Positions 1 to 6,820 of a stretch of DNA of 24,897 bases are shown in pieces. The notes beneath the pieces are model-generated. The model saw only the letters and a list, made by a program, of their open reading frames with translations, did no database searches and had not been told where the DNA came from. The stretch lies in the NCBI GenBank assembly GCA_016935715.1, contig JAFGQJ010000273.1:1-24897 (forward strand). The letters are read 5' to 3'. Source of the stretch: Spirochaetales bacterium (lineage in GTDB: Bacteria; Spirochaetota; Spirochaetia; SZUA-6; DRHE01). The translations under genes were made by a program, and so were the position numbers. Position 1 is the first letter of the stretch, and every line of letters begins with the position of its first letter.

Positions 1-731
1 AAGCGGTCCTTGCGCCAGCAGGCCGCCACGTCGTGGTAGGCCTGGGCGCGGGTGTACAGCAGATCGTCGTCCGTGGCCAGCACCCCGCCTTCCCCCGAGG
101 TGATGATCTTGTGGTACTGCAGGGAGAAGGCGCCGATGTCGCCGAAGCTCCCCAGCTTCCTGCCCCCGAAACTGCCGCCGTTGGACTGGGCCACGTCCTC
201 CACGACCTTGAGATCGTGCCTGCGGGCGATCTCCATGATCCGGTCCATCTTGGCGGGCATTCCCCTCATGTGCACCGGCAGGATCGCTTTGGTGCGCCTG
301 CTGATCTTTTTCTCGGCGTCCCCGGGGTCCATGGTCAGGGAGGCGTCGACCTCGCAGACGATGGGAACCGCCTTGGCGGCGACCACCGCCGCCACCGAGG
401 CGAAGAACGTGTACGAGGGCACCAGCACCTCGTCTCCCGGCTCCACCCCCACCGCGATCAGGCCGGTGATCAGGGCGGAGGTGCAGGCGTTCACCGCCAG
501 GCAGTGTTTGACCCCGAGGTAGGCGGCGTACCGCTCCTCCAGGGCCTTCACCTTGGAGGGCATCTCCTTGGGTCCGTAGTAGCGGAACAGGTACTGGGAG
601 TCCAGGACCTCCATCACCTGTTTTTTCTCCTCCTCGCCGATCTCCAGGCCGCCCGGGAACATCGGCAGATTTTCGGTCGGTTTTGCCTTGGGTCCGCCGT
701 TGATGGCCAGATCCGCTTGACTGTAGCTCAT
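1..731 (-). CDS. DegT/DnrJ/EryC1/StrS-family PLP aminotransferase, 3' end outside window
   Basis: This was translated by hand from the minus strand; the frame is open for 243 codons to the window edge. It begins MSYSQADLAINGGPKAKP and carries the family's landmarks: VPSYTFFAS near residues 104-112, VVEDVAQSNGG near 176-186 (the Asp that contacts the pyridine nitrogen is D179), and AFSLQYHK with the expected Schiff-base lysine K208, followed by SGEGG. Family members transaminate keto-sugars or cyclitols with glutamate or glutamine as donor, in the cytoplasm. The ATG at 731 has an AGGAGG ribosome site 6 bases upstream. It lies 80 bases after the MalG-type permease gene, probably in the same transcript, with a hairpin between them. 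The substrate is unknown. The context suggests a sugar- or inosose-type substrate, but a cell-surface sugar biosynthesis role is equally possible. Roughly the last third is missing. Confidence 0.88.
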   Translation of the reverse strand, partial: MSYSQADLAINGGPKAKPTENLPMFPGGLEIGEEEKKQVMEVLDSQYLFRYYGPKEMPSKVKALEERYAAYLGVKHCLAVNACTSALITGLIAVGVEPGDEVLVPSYTFFASVAAVVAAKAVPIVCEVDASLTMDPGDAEKKISRRTKAILPVHMRGMPAKMDRIMEIARRHDLKVVEDVAQSNGGSFGGRKLGSFGDIGAFSLQYHKIITSGEGGVLATDDDLLYTRAQAYHDVAACWRKDR

Positions 732-767
732 GTTTGACCTCCTAACGGTTGTGTTTCAAAATTGCTC

Positions 768-807
768 AGAGGGAGCTCCCGACGTACTCTGCACCGGAGC
801 TCCCTCT
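768..807 (-). promoter_or_regulatory. Intercistronic hairpin, possible attenuator
   Basis: Perfect 12-base inverted repeat AGAGGGAGCTCC / GGAGCTCCCTCT with a 16-base loop, between the MalG-type permease and aminotransferase genes. Read on the minus strand it is followed a few bases later by AATTTTG, so it is a poor but possible intrinsic terminator. It is more likely a partial terminator or RNA-stabilising hairpin. Confidence 0.6.
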
Positions 808-811
808 CTGT

Positions 812-1717
812 TCATCCCTTCACGGCTCCGGCGATCAGCCCGCCGATCAGGTATTTGCTCAAGAAGATGAATATAACGATCACGGGGACGGTGGTCACCA
901 CGGAGGCAGCCATCATCTCTCCCCATTTGACGGAGAACTCCCCGACGAAGGACTGGATCATCCCCACCGGCAGCGTGCGCATGAAATTGTCGTCCATGAT
1001 CGTGAGGGCGATGATGAACTCGTCCCAGGCCATGATGAAGGTGACGATGGCCGTGGCGGTCAGGCCCGGAGTCACGTTGGGCAGGATCACTCTCAGCATG
1101 GCCTGGAGCTTGGTGCAGCCGTCGACCTTGGCCGCCTCATCCAGCTCCCGCGGTATCGAGTCGAAGTAGCCCTTCAGCATCCAGATGGAGAAGGGCAGGG
1201 TGAGCATCAGGTAGGGAAGAACCAGCCCCGGATAGGTGGACAGCAGGCGAAGCCGCATGAAGGTGCGGTACAGGGGAATGAGGATCAGAACCACCGGAAG
1301 CATCTGGGATACGAGTACGAAGTAGATCAGCCGCCGTTTTCCGGCGAAGGGAACCCGGGAAAAGGCGTAGGCCGCGGGAGTGGCCAGCAGCAGCGTAGAG
1401 GAAACGGTGAACAGTGCCACGAGAAGACTGTTCTTCAGATACACGAGAAAGGGAATGGCGGAGGCCATGGTTCCGGCCACGATGGACAGGTAATTGTCCA
1501 GGGTCGGCTGCTCGGGAATCAGGGTCGGGGGAAGCTTGAATATCTCCGGCTGCAGCTTGAAGGAGGTGCTGATCATCCAGTAGATCGGCATCAGGTACAG
1601 GATCAGCACCGCCAGGATCAACAGGAAACGAAGCACCCGGAGGGTTTTTCTCGTCAGCCCCGCCGCATTCCAGGGACGCCCGCTTGCGGCGCGGATTGCG
1701 CTGCGGGTTCCGTTCAT
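812..1717 (-). CDS. Carbohydrate ABC transporter permease, MalG type
   Basis: Inner-membrane subunit of a CUT1-type sugar importer, 301 residues, the usual length. It has a cytoplasmic N-terminus, a first membrane segment near residues 30-50 (ending LMPIYWMISTSFK), further segments near 96-120, 130-150, 165-180 and the C-terminus, and the EAA loop DEAAKVDG near 193-200 followed by ILP, which docks the ATPase. The start is the ATG at 1717. It overlaps the TGA of the MalF-type gene (ATGA, 4 bases) and is preceded by GGAGGGAGG, so translation is coupled. A longer open frame upstream is a shadow of the MalF-type gene. The sugar carried cannot be told from sequence. Confidence 0.93.
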   Translation of the reverse strand: MNGTRSAIRAASGRPWNAAGLTRKTLRVLRFLLILAVLILYLMPIYWMISTSFKLQPEIFKLPPTLIPEQPTLDNYLSIVAGTMASAIPFLVYLKNSLLVALFTVSSTLLLATPAAYAFSRVPFAGKRRLIYFVLVSQMLPVVLILIPLYRTFMRLRLLSTYPGLVLPYLMLTLPFSIWMLKGYFDSIPRELDEAAKVDGCTKLQAMLRVILPNVTPGLTATAIVTFIMAWDEFIIALTIMDDNFMRTLPVGMIQSFVGEFSVKWGEMMAASVVTTVPVIVIFIFLSKYLIGGLIAGAVKG

Positions 1718-2625
1718 CCCTCCCTCCTGCCCACGAAACGCACGTAGACCGTGCTGAAGCCCAGGAGGAACAGCAGCCAGAATACCCCGACCGTGGAGGC
1801 GTATCCCATGTTGAGGCTGCCCATGAAGGAAACGCGGTAGATGAGGATGGGCAGGGTCGTGGTGCGGTCTATCGGACCCCCGCGGGTCGTGGTCCAGATG
1901 ATGGTGAGGTACTGAAACTGCCAGATGAACTCCAGGATCGTAGCCAGTGTGATGATCTCCCGCATGTTCGGCAGGGTCACATGCAGGAAGCGCTGAAAGG
2001 CACCCGCTCCGTCGATCTTCGCCGCCTCGATCTCCTCCCTGGGAATGGCCTGCAGCCCCGCGTAGAGGATCACGAACATGAAGGGCAGCATCTTCCAGGT
2101 GGTTGCCGCAATGACCGTGGGCATGGCCAGATCCGGCGTCTTGAGCCAGGGGATGAACTCGGGGATGATGCCGATGGCCTGGAGCACGACATTCACGATT
2201 CCGTGAAAGGGATCGAAGAACAGGAAGCGGGCTATGAAGGCGACGACCACCGACGGAATGATCCAGGGCACGAACAGCAGGCTGTTGATCAGATTCTTCA
2301 AGGGAAAGCGCGTGTTGACCAGCAGGGCGAGGGCGAAGGCGATCACGAATTCCAGGGCCACGGTTCCGCCCACGTACTCGATCGTGTGGCCGAAGGCCCT
2401 CCAGAACTCGACGCTGCTGAGCATCCGCAGGTAGTTCTCCAGGCCGATGAACCGCATTCCCAGCCCGTCGGTGAGGAAGTAGCGAAAGAAGCTGGTGTAG
2501 ATCGCGTTGGCCAGCGGGTAGATGATCACGAACACGATCACGATCATGGCGGGCAGGATGAGCAGAAAGGCAAACAGGCGGTCGCTGATATCCTTCGCGT
2601 GCCGGACTGCCTTCTCCGTGTGCAA
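1714..2625 (-). CDS. Carbohydrate ABC transporter permease, MalF type
   Basis: Partner permease of the MalG-type protein, 303 residues from the chosen start. It has about six membrane segments, beginning FAFLLILPAMIVIVFVI, and the EAA loop EAAKIDGAGAFQRF near residues 200-213 followed by TLPNM. The start chosen is TTG at 2625, because AGAGGAG lies 6 bases upstream and the segment after it (HTEKAVRHAKD) leads straight into membrane segment 1. The ATG at 2712 would add 29 residues that overlap a hairpin and look non-coding. It follows the binding-protein gene after about 100 bases. No MalK-type ATPase gene is present, so an ATPase encoded elsewhere, such as a shared MsmK/UgpC type, presumably powers it. 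Confidence 0.92.
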   Translation of the reverse strand: MHTEKAVRHAKDISDRLFAFLLILPAMIVIVFVIIYPLANAIYTSFFRYFLTDGLGMRFIGLENYLRMLSSVEFWRAFGHTIEYVGGTVALEFVIAFALALLVNTRFPLKNLINSLLFVPWIIPSVVVAFIARFLFFDPFHGIVNVVLQAIGIIPEFIPWLKTPDLAMPTVIAATTWKMLPFMFVILYAGLQAIPREEIEAAKIDGAGAFQRFLHVTLPNMREIITLATILEFIWQFQYLTIIWTTTRGGPIDRTTTLPILIYRVSFMGSLNMGYASTVGVFWLLFLLGFSTVYVRFVGRREG

Positions 2626-2670
2626 GCTGAACTCCTCTGATGTTCCGGGAAGATTCCCCGCTGAACAATT

Positions 2671-2700
2671 CGGGTGCCCACCCCCGTGGGCGAGCACCCG
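2671..2700 (-). promoter_or_regulatory. Hairpin between binding-protein and permease genes
   Basis: On the minus strand CGGGT, bulge GCTC, GCCCAC, loop GGGG, GTGGGC, ACCCG: an 11-pair GC-rich stem 27 bases after the binding-protein stop codon. It has no T-run (AATTGTTC follows), so it is more likely a 3'-end stabiliser or weak attenuator than a full terminator. Confidence 0.6.
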
Positions 2701-2727
2701 ATGTACGTGCAAAATGCCGCGAACGGG

Positions 2728-3960
2728 CTATTCAGCCAGGATCTTGTTGATCTTGTCCCTCGAAGCGGACAGGGTGGCCTCCACCGCTCCTTCGCCCAGG
2801 AGGATTTTCTGAACGTCCTCCATGAAGGCGATCTCCACCTCGAACTTCTTCTGCGAGGCCCACACGTTCGGGTTGCGCAGGCTCGACATCTGAGCCAGGA
2901 AGGTCTTGCTGTACGGATTGTCGTAGACCGGATCGTCGTACTGGCTCTTGACCAGGGGCATCAGGCCGGTTCGCTTGAAGTACTCCTTGGTGGTGGTCTC
3001 GTCGGTGACGACGAACTTCATCAGATCCCAGGCCAGGTCCTTGTGCTCGGACCCCTCGGCCAGGCAGAGGATGTGGGAAGCAGGCTGCACTTCCCCCGGC
3101 CAGGGGGTTACCTGCCACTGATCCCTGGACATTCCCTCGCCGTCCAGCACGCCGGCGATCCACGGGCCTTCGAAGAAGAATCCTACCTGACCTTTGGCGA
3201 ACAGGGTTCTCAGGTTGCGAACCTCCTCTCCGAAGGGCACCACGTCCTTGTCCACCATATCTTTGACCAGGCGGACCGTCCTCACCGTTCCGGAGGAATC
3301 GACCATCGGTTTGAGATCGGCGTCCAGCAGGTCGCCGCCGTTGGGCCACATGAGGATGTGGAAGGTATCGGCGGAGTACTCGTCGATGTCCAGCATCAGC
3401 CCGGCACCGAAAGCCCCGGTGGCGGAGTGGATCTTCTGCGCCTGGGCCAGGAAATCGCCGGGGCTGGTCGGTTCACCCCGCACGCCCGCCCGGGCGGCAA
3501 GGGATTTGTTGTACACCAGCACCCAGGGATTGGGATTCCACACCAGGCCGGCCATCTTGCCGTCCATCTCGCCGCCCTCGTAGGCAGGCACCAGGGTGGA
3601 GGTGAAGGCGGAGCCCATGTAGGCGTTCAGGTCGACCACGGCACCGGGCATCTTGGCGAACTTGCCGAGCCAGAGCGATTCGATGGTGAACACGTCCGGC
3701 GCATTGTTTCCCTGGATCTGCAGGGTCACCTTGCTCGGCGTGTCCTCCCAGCCGATCGGCACGATCTCCACTTTGACTCCCGGATTCCGGCTCTCCCAGA
3801 CGGAGATCCGCTCGGGCAGCCAGACCTCTCCTCCGGATTCCTCGGCCACCATCCAGCTGGCGAACTGGATCCGCACGCCTTCCTCTTTCTTTGCTCCCGC
3901 AAAAGCTCCGCCGGCCACCAGCGCGAGCAAGAGAAAAACAACCACGCTCTTCCTGATCAT
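2728..3960 (-). CDS. Extracellular sugar-binding protein of ABC importer (SBP_bac_1 type)
   Basis: Periplasmic solute-binding protein of the MalFG-type importer, 410 residues. The N-terminus MIRKSVVVFLLLALVAGGAFA is a Sec signal peptide with an AFA cleavage site. There is no lipobox cysteine, so it should be a soluble periplasmic protein rather than a lipoprotein. The mature end GAKKEEG is typical of spirochaete binding proteins. Family features include PDVFTIESLWLGKFAKM near residue 95, GLVWNPNPWVLVYNKSL near 140, and a C-terminal helical part ending in ILLGEG and INKILAE. The start is the ATG at 3960 with AAGGAGG 7 bases upstream; an ATG at 3990 lies before the ribosome site and is rejected. 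It is the first gene of the minus operon, driven by the promoter at 4044-4072. Confidence 0.92.
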   Translation of the reverse strand: MIRKSVVVFLLLALVAGGAFAGAKKEEGVRIQFASWMVAEESGGEVWLPERISVWESRNPGVKVEIVPIGWEDTPSKVTLQIQGNNAPDVFTIESLWLGKFAKMPGAVVDLNAYMGSAFTSTLVPAYEGGEMDGKMAGLVWNPNPWVLVYNKSLAARAGVRGEPTSPGDFLAQAQKIHSATGAFGAGLMLDIDEYSADTFHILMWPNGGDLLDADLKPMVDSSGTVRTVRLVKDMVDKDVVPFGEEVRNLRTLFAKGQVGFFFEGPWIAGVLDGEGMSRDQWQVTPWPGEVQPASHILCLAEGSEHKDLAWDLMKFVVTDETTTKEYFKRTGLMPLVKSQYDDPVYDNPYSKTFLAQMSSLRNPNVWASQKKFEVEIAFMEDVQKILLGEGAVEATLSASRDKINKILAE

Positions 3961-3985
3961 TGAAGAACCTCCTTGGTGATTTGTG

Positions 3986-4031
3986 GGCATAGATCCGTGG
4001 AATGGTCCTGCTCAAACAGCCTATCTATGCC
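3986..4031 (-). promoter_or_regulatory. 9-base inverted repeat in the 5' leader, candidate operator or leader stem
   Basis: GGCATAGAT (3986-3994) and its exact reverse complement ATCTATGCC (4023-4031) are 28 bases apart. Both lie downstream of the minus-strand promoter, between the expected transcription start (about 4037) and the ribosome site (about 3968-3974). They could be two regulator half-sites or the stem of a leader RNA. Confidence 0.5.
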
Positions 4032-4043
4032 TGAATTAAGCCC

Positions 4044-4072
4044 ATCTTAAGCCATAATACCCCTTTTGTCAA
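4044..4072 (-). promoter_or_regulatory. Promoter of the sugar ABC importer operon
   Basis: Read on the minus strand: TTGACA (4072-4067), 17-base spacer, TAAGAT (4049-4044). The -35 is a perfect consensus and the -10 differs at two positions. Predicted transcription starts near 4037, leaving a leader of about 77 bases. Confidence 0.75.
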
Positions 4073-4079
4073 GCTGAAG

Positions 4080-4099
4080 TCGAAGATTTGAAGCTTCGA
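4080..4099. promoter_or_regulatory. Palindrome between divergent promoters, candidate ROK operator
   Basis: TCGAAG, 8 bases, CTTCGA, including an inner GAAGCTTC palindrome. It sits exactly between the -35 boxes of the two divergent promoters (4072 and 4113), where a regulator could control both. Assignment to the adjacent ROK protein is inference from position. Confidence 0.5.
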
Positions 4100-4112
4100 T
4101 CTGGTTTCTTGC

Positions 4113-4141
4113 TTGAACATATCAGCTGTATCGGGTATAAT
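4113..4141 (+). promoter_or_regulatory. Promoter of the ROK regulator gene
   Basis: TTGAAC (4113-4118), 17-base spacer, perfect TATAAT (4136-4141). The expected transcription start is near 4148, about 56 bases before the ATG at 4204. Confidence 0.78.
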
Positions 4142-4203
4142 AGGTTCGAGTCGGACCAATAGGGGTGGGTCAACCTCTTCGGACCGTGAAAAGGCAAGCA
4201 GCG

Positions 4204-5475
4204 ATGCAGCACACGGGTTTCAGCCATATCGACAATGCGGATCGCAACAGGCGGGTCGTGCTGAACGTCATCCGCGCGAAAGGCCCTCTTAGCCGGCGGA
4301 AGATATCCGAAATCTGCGGGCTCAGCATCACCACGGCCAAACGGCTGGTCGACGAGTTGCTGCAAGAGGGCTGCGCGGAGGAGCTGCCCCTGGAGCAGCA
4401 GCCGAAGAAACGGGGCCGGAAGCCCACCGGCATCGTCCTGAATGGGGGCTACGCCCACTCCATCGGGGTGGCCGTTCAGCCCGGGATGATCGCCCTGAGT
4501 GTGGCGGACTTGAGCGGCCGCGTCGTGGAGGAGCGTACATTTCCGATCGGGGGGGAGCACGCCGAAGCGCTGATCGAGCGGATTTGCGGGGAAGTGCGGC
4601 AGAGGCAGAGCAAGTACCGGAGCAGGGGGCAGGGCGGGCTGCTCGGCGTGGGGGTCGGCGTGGCCGGATTGATCGATGCCGGACAGGGAATCGTATTGTA
4701 CTGCCCCAATCTTCCCGGTTGGGAGAACATCCCGCTGGCCTCGCAGCTGAAGCGGGAGCTCTCCGCGGAGGTCCTGGTGGATGATGCGGTTCGCTGCATC
4801 ACGCTGGCTGAGAAGCGCTACGGCCGGGGAATCGGGCTGAACACCTTCCTGTACATCTACATCGGCCGCGGCGTTGGGGCGGGCATCATCCTGGACGACC
4901 GATTCTACCGGGGAAGCGGGGGATTGGCCGGGGAGTTCGGACACATCACCATCAGGGAGCAGGGACCGCTGTGCAACTGCGGGAACAGCGGCTGCCTGGA
5001 AGCGCTGGTTTCCCAGGATGCGATCCTGCGGTCGGTCAGGGAATTGACCGCCTCGGGCGTGTACAGCGCCCTGAAACCCAAGATCTCGGATCAGCAGCCC
5101 CTAACCCTTCAGGATATCGAGGAAGCTGCAGAAGCGGGTGATAAGCTGGCCAACATGGTGATTCACAACGTAGGCGAAAACATCGGCACGGGAATCGCCG
5201 ACCTGGTCAACATCTTCGATCCCGGCGTGGTAATCCTCGGCGGGGAGGTGATCTCCCATTTGGGGGACCACCTGATCGAGGGAATAACCAGGACCGTGTC
5301 TCTCCGGGGTATCCACTCCATCACCAGAAGGACCCGGATTTTGACCGGCAGCCTGGAGGGATCCAGCGCGGCCCGGGGAGCCGCCACAATGATGATCGAG
5401 AGGTATTTCGACAGCCAGATCCTGAACCTCGGACACGGGGTTACGCGCCCCGAACCTGCTCCCAGGCCTGGATGA
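4204..5475 (+). CDS. ROK-family transcriptional repressor (XylR/NagC-like)
   Basis: 423 residues. An N-terminal winged helix-turn-helix (about 17-56: NRRVVLNVIRAKGPLSRRKI, then SGLS-like CGLSITTAKRLVDELL) is joined to a ROK sugar-kinase fold. The zinc motif is complete: GEFGHITI (H247), then CNCGNSGCLEA (C257, C259, C264). The phosphate-binding DxGxT motif expected at the start of the ROK domain is absent (HSIGVAVQPGMIALSV), and the catalytic ENDAN region reads VDDAV, so it is a regulator and not a kinase. Such proteins usually repress sugar genes until a sugar or sugar phosphate binds. The ATG at 4204 has AAAAGG 9 bases upstream; GTG at 4165 or 4186 would add 13 or 6 residues. It is divergent from the sugar importer, its likely target. 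Its last 35 bases overlap the convergent UroD-like gene. Confidence 0.93.
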   Translation: MQHTGFSHIDNADRNRRVVLNVIRAKGPLSRRKISEICGLSITTAKRLVDELLQEGCAEELPLEQQPKKRGRKPTGIVLNGGYAHSIGVAVQPGMIALSVADLSGRVVEERTFPIGGEHAEALIERICGEVRQRQSKYRSRGQGGLLGVGVGVAGLIDAGQGIVLYCPNLPGWENIPLASQLKRELSAEVLVDDAVRCITLAEKRYGRGIGLNTFLYIYIGRGVGAGIILDDRFYRGSGGLAGEFGHITIREQGPLCNCGNSGCLEALVSQDAILRSVRELTASGVYSALKPKISDQQPLTLQDIEEAAEAGDKLANMVIHNVGENIGTGIADLVNIFDPGVVILGGEVISHLGDHLIEGITRTVSLRGIHSITRRTRILTGSLEGSSAARGAATMMIERYFDSQILNLGHGVTRPEPAPRPG

Positions 5476-6685
5476 GCATCTCCACCCCTTCCCAGGGGGT
5501 GTCGGGAAACAGGGCGTCGATGGGATGGAGGATGAACCGCCCGGTTGGGCCGAGGGCAGCCATGGCCTGGTTGACCTCCGACTCGATCATCTTCCGGTCC
5601 TTCGTGGCCAGGGTGATGGCGTTGGTGCCGCCCGCCAGGCACATCCGGGAGCCCAGGAGGTCTCGGGCCTTCTCCATCGAGATCCCGTCGAGCAGGGGAT
5701 CGACGAAGTACAGCACATCCACTCCGGCGTCGGCCAGCCTGGGGCCCAGCACCTCCACCCCTGTGGTGACGGTGTAGCAGAACTTCTTCCCGCGGCGATG
5801 GCTGAGATCGGCCATCCGGCGCACGTGATCAACGAGATACTGGTCGAACAGCTGTGGAGACCAGAAATCCGTGGAGGAGTACCAGCCCCGCTCCACGATC
5901 AGGTCGATCCCCGGCTGAGCGGCGGCCAGCTCGATGCGGGCCAGATCGGTCGTGGTGACGATCTCCATCAGCTCGGCAAAGGCTTTCGGGTGATCCATGG
6001 CCAGGAGGATGGCCCCTTCGGTGCCGCACAGCCAGACAACCGCGTCCATGCCGAAGGCCGCCCAGGCCTGGACAGCCACCCCTTCCTCCCCGGCGAAGGC
6101 GGCGACCCTCTCCATCCGCCGCTCCAGCCACTGCGCCGCCTCGCGATCCGGGGGAGCGTAGAGGTAGCGGATGCGGGGCACGTCTTCCGGCGAGCTCACA
6201 GCGTGCTCGACGCCGCGGGGGATGTTGAAGTCCTCCATCAGGGAAACGTGGTTCGGCTGGATCACCCAGCCTTCACCGATCTCCTCCCCGGTCTGGTGCA
6301 CCCGGTGACGCAGCGTACCGGCCGGAGTGCGGTACTCCCGCTCCAGCACGGGATACGGTTTGTCGTCCTTGGGCTCGTGCCGGGAGTTGGTCCAGCGGAC
6401 CTCCGGGTGCATGCTCCAGGGGACCGATACGTCGATCAGGTCATCCACGCCGAGGGACAGCCAGGTCCGGACGCGTTTGAACTCATCCTCCAGGGTCCAG
6501 GGAACGGGCAGGGTGTGAATGTGCTCAAGCCGTTTCGTGTACCAGCGGCGCACTTCGCCCTGCTTTTCGCTTCCGGTCCAGCGCAGGTGTGCGGGCACGG
6601 GATTTCCGAAGCACTGGAAGGTCAGAGCGATGTGATCCGTGGCCGTGCCGTTCCAGGCTGCCAGAAGACGCTCCTTCGAGTTCAT
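5441..6685 (-). CDS. Uroporphyrinogen-decarboxylase-like protein (UroD/MtaA superfamily)
   Basis: 414 residues from ATG 6685, which gives the family's usual beginning MNSKERLLAAWNG. The TIM-barrel pattern continues through GVAVQAWAAFGMDAVVWL, the ERGWYSSTDFWSP segment, GVDVLYFVDPLLDGISMEKA, the CLAGGTNAITLAT strand and a closing GRFILHPIDALFPDTPW. The fold is shared by haem-pathway UroD and by methyltransferases that move methyl groups to or from corrinoids and thiols. It lies in a sugar cluster far from haem genes, so a methyltransferase or demethylase-type role is more likely than haem synthesis. That is inference, and no corrinoid protein gene is nearby. No ribosome site is properly spaced: GGGAGG ends one base before the ATG, and the promoter at 6693-6721 would start the RNA at about 6686. 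TTG 6721 and ATG 6694 are weaker alternatives. Confidence 0.85.
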   Translation of the reverse strand: MNSKERLLAAWNGTATDHIALTFQCFGNPVPAHLRWTGSEKQGEVRRWYTKRLEHIHTLPVPWTLEDEFKRVRTWLSLGVDDLIDVSVPWSMHPEVRWTNSRHEPKDDKPYPVLEREYRTPAGTLRHRVHQTGEEIGEGWVIQPNHVSLMEDFNIPRGVEHAVSSPEDVPRIRYLYAPPDREAAQWLERRMERVAAFAGEEGVAVQAWAAFGMDAVVWLCGTEGAILLAMDHPKAFAELMEIVTTTDLARIELAAAQPGIDLIVERGWYSSTDFWSPQLFDQYLVDHVRRMADLSHRRGKKFCYTVTTGVEVLGPRLADAGVDVLYFVDPLLDGISMEKARDLLGSRMCLAGGTNAITLATKDRKMIESEVNQAMAALGPTGRFILHPIDALFPDTPWEGVEMLIQAWEQVRGA

Positions 6686-6692
6686 GCCTCCC

Positions 6693-6721
6693 ATACTATT
6701 GACAAAGGGATTTTCTGACAA
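6693..6721 (-). promoter_or_regulatory. Possible promoter of the UroD-like gene, predicting a leaderless RNA
   Basis: On the minus strand TTGTCA (6721-6716), 17-base spacer, TAGTAT (6698-6693). Seven bases on is about 6686, one base before the preferred ATG. It overlaps the opposing promoter at 6699-6727, so the two would compete. Confidence 0.4.
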
Positions 6722-6727
6722 TACCGT
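6699..6727 (+). promoter_or_regulatory. Promoter of the isomerase-Pot-kinase operon
   Basis: Perfect TTGACA (6699-6704), 17-base spacer, weak -10 TACCGT (6722-6727). Predicted start near 6734 gives a leader of about 87 bases. The weak -10 suggests dependence on an activator or low basal use. It overlaps the 5' end of the divergent UroD-like gene. Confidence 0.5.
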
Positions 6728-6820
6728 GGGAGGGTATCCGTCGCTGAGCGGCGTTTCGGCGCCTCCGGATGGAGATGCCGGTTTTCAACCAGGTAATCAT
6801 ACAACTGCAGGAGGAGAGTG

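Noticed and set aside
768..807. A strong intrinsic terminator after the MalG-type gene
   Set aside because: The stem is perfect, but the T-run is only four bases and displaced, and the aminotransferase gene follows closely with its own ribosome site. It is better treated as a partial attenuator.
812..2668. A 618-codon minus-strand frame that looks like a long or fused permease
   Set aside because: Its first half is an out-of-frame reading of the MalF-type gene. The real MalG-type gene starts at ATG 1717 with its own ribosome site.
4165..4203. GTG 4165 as the ROK gene start
   Set aside because: No ribosome site precedes it and the extra residues are not typical of the family; ATG 4204 has AAAAGG at usable spacing. 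It remains possible.
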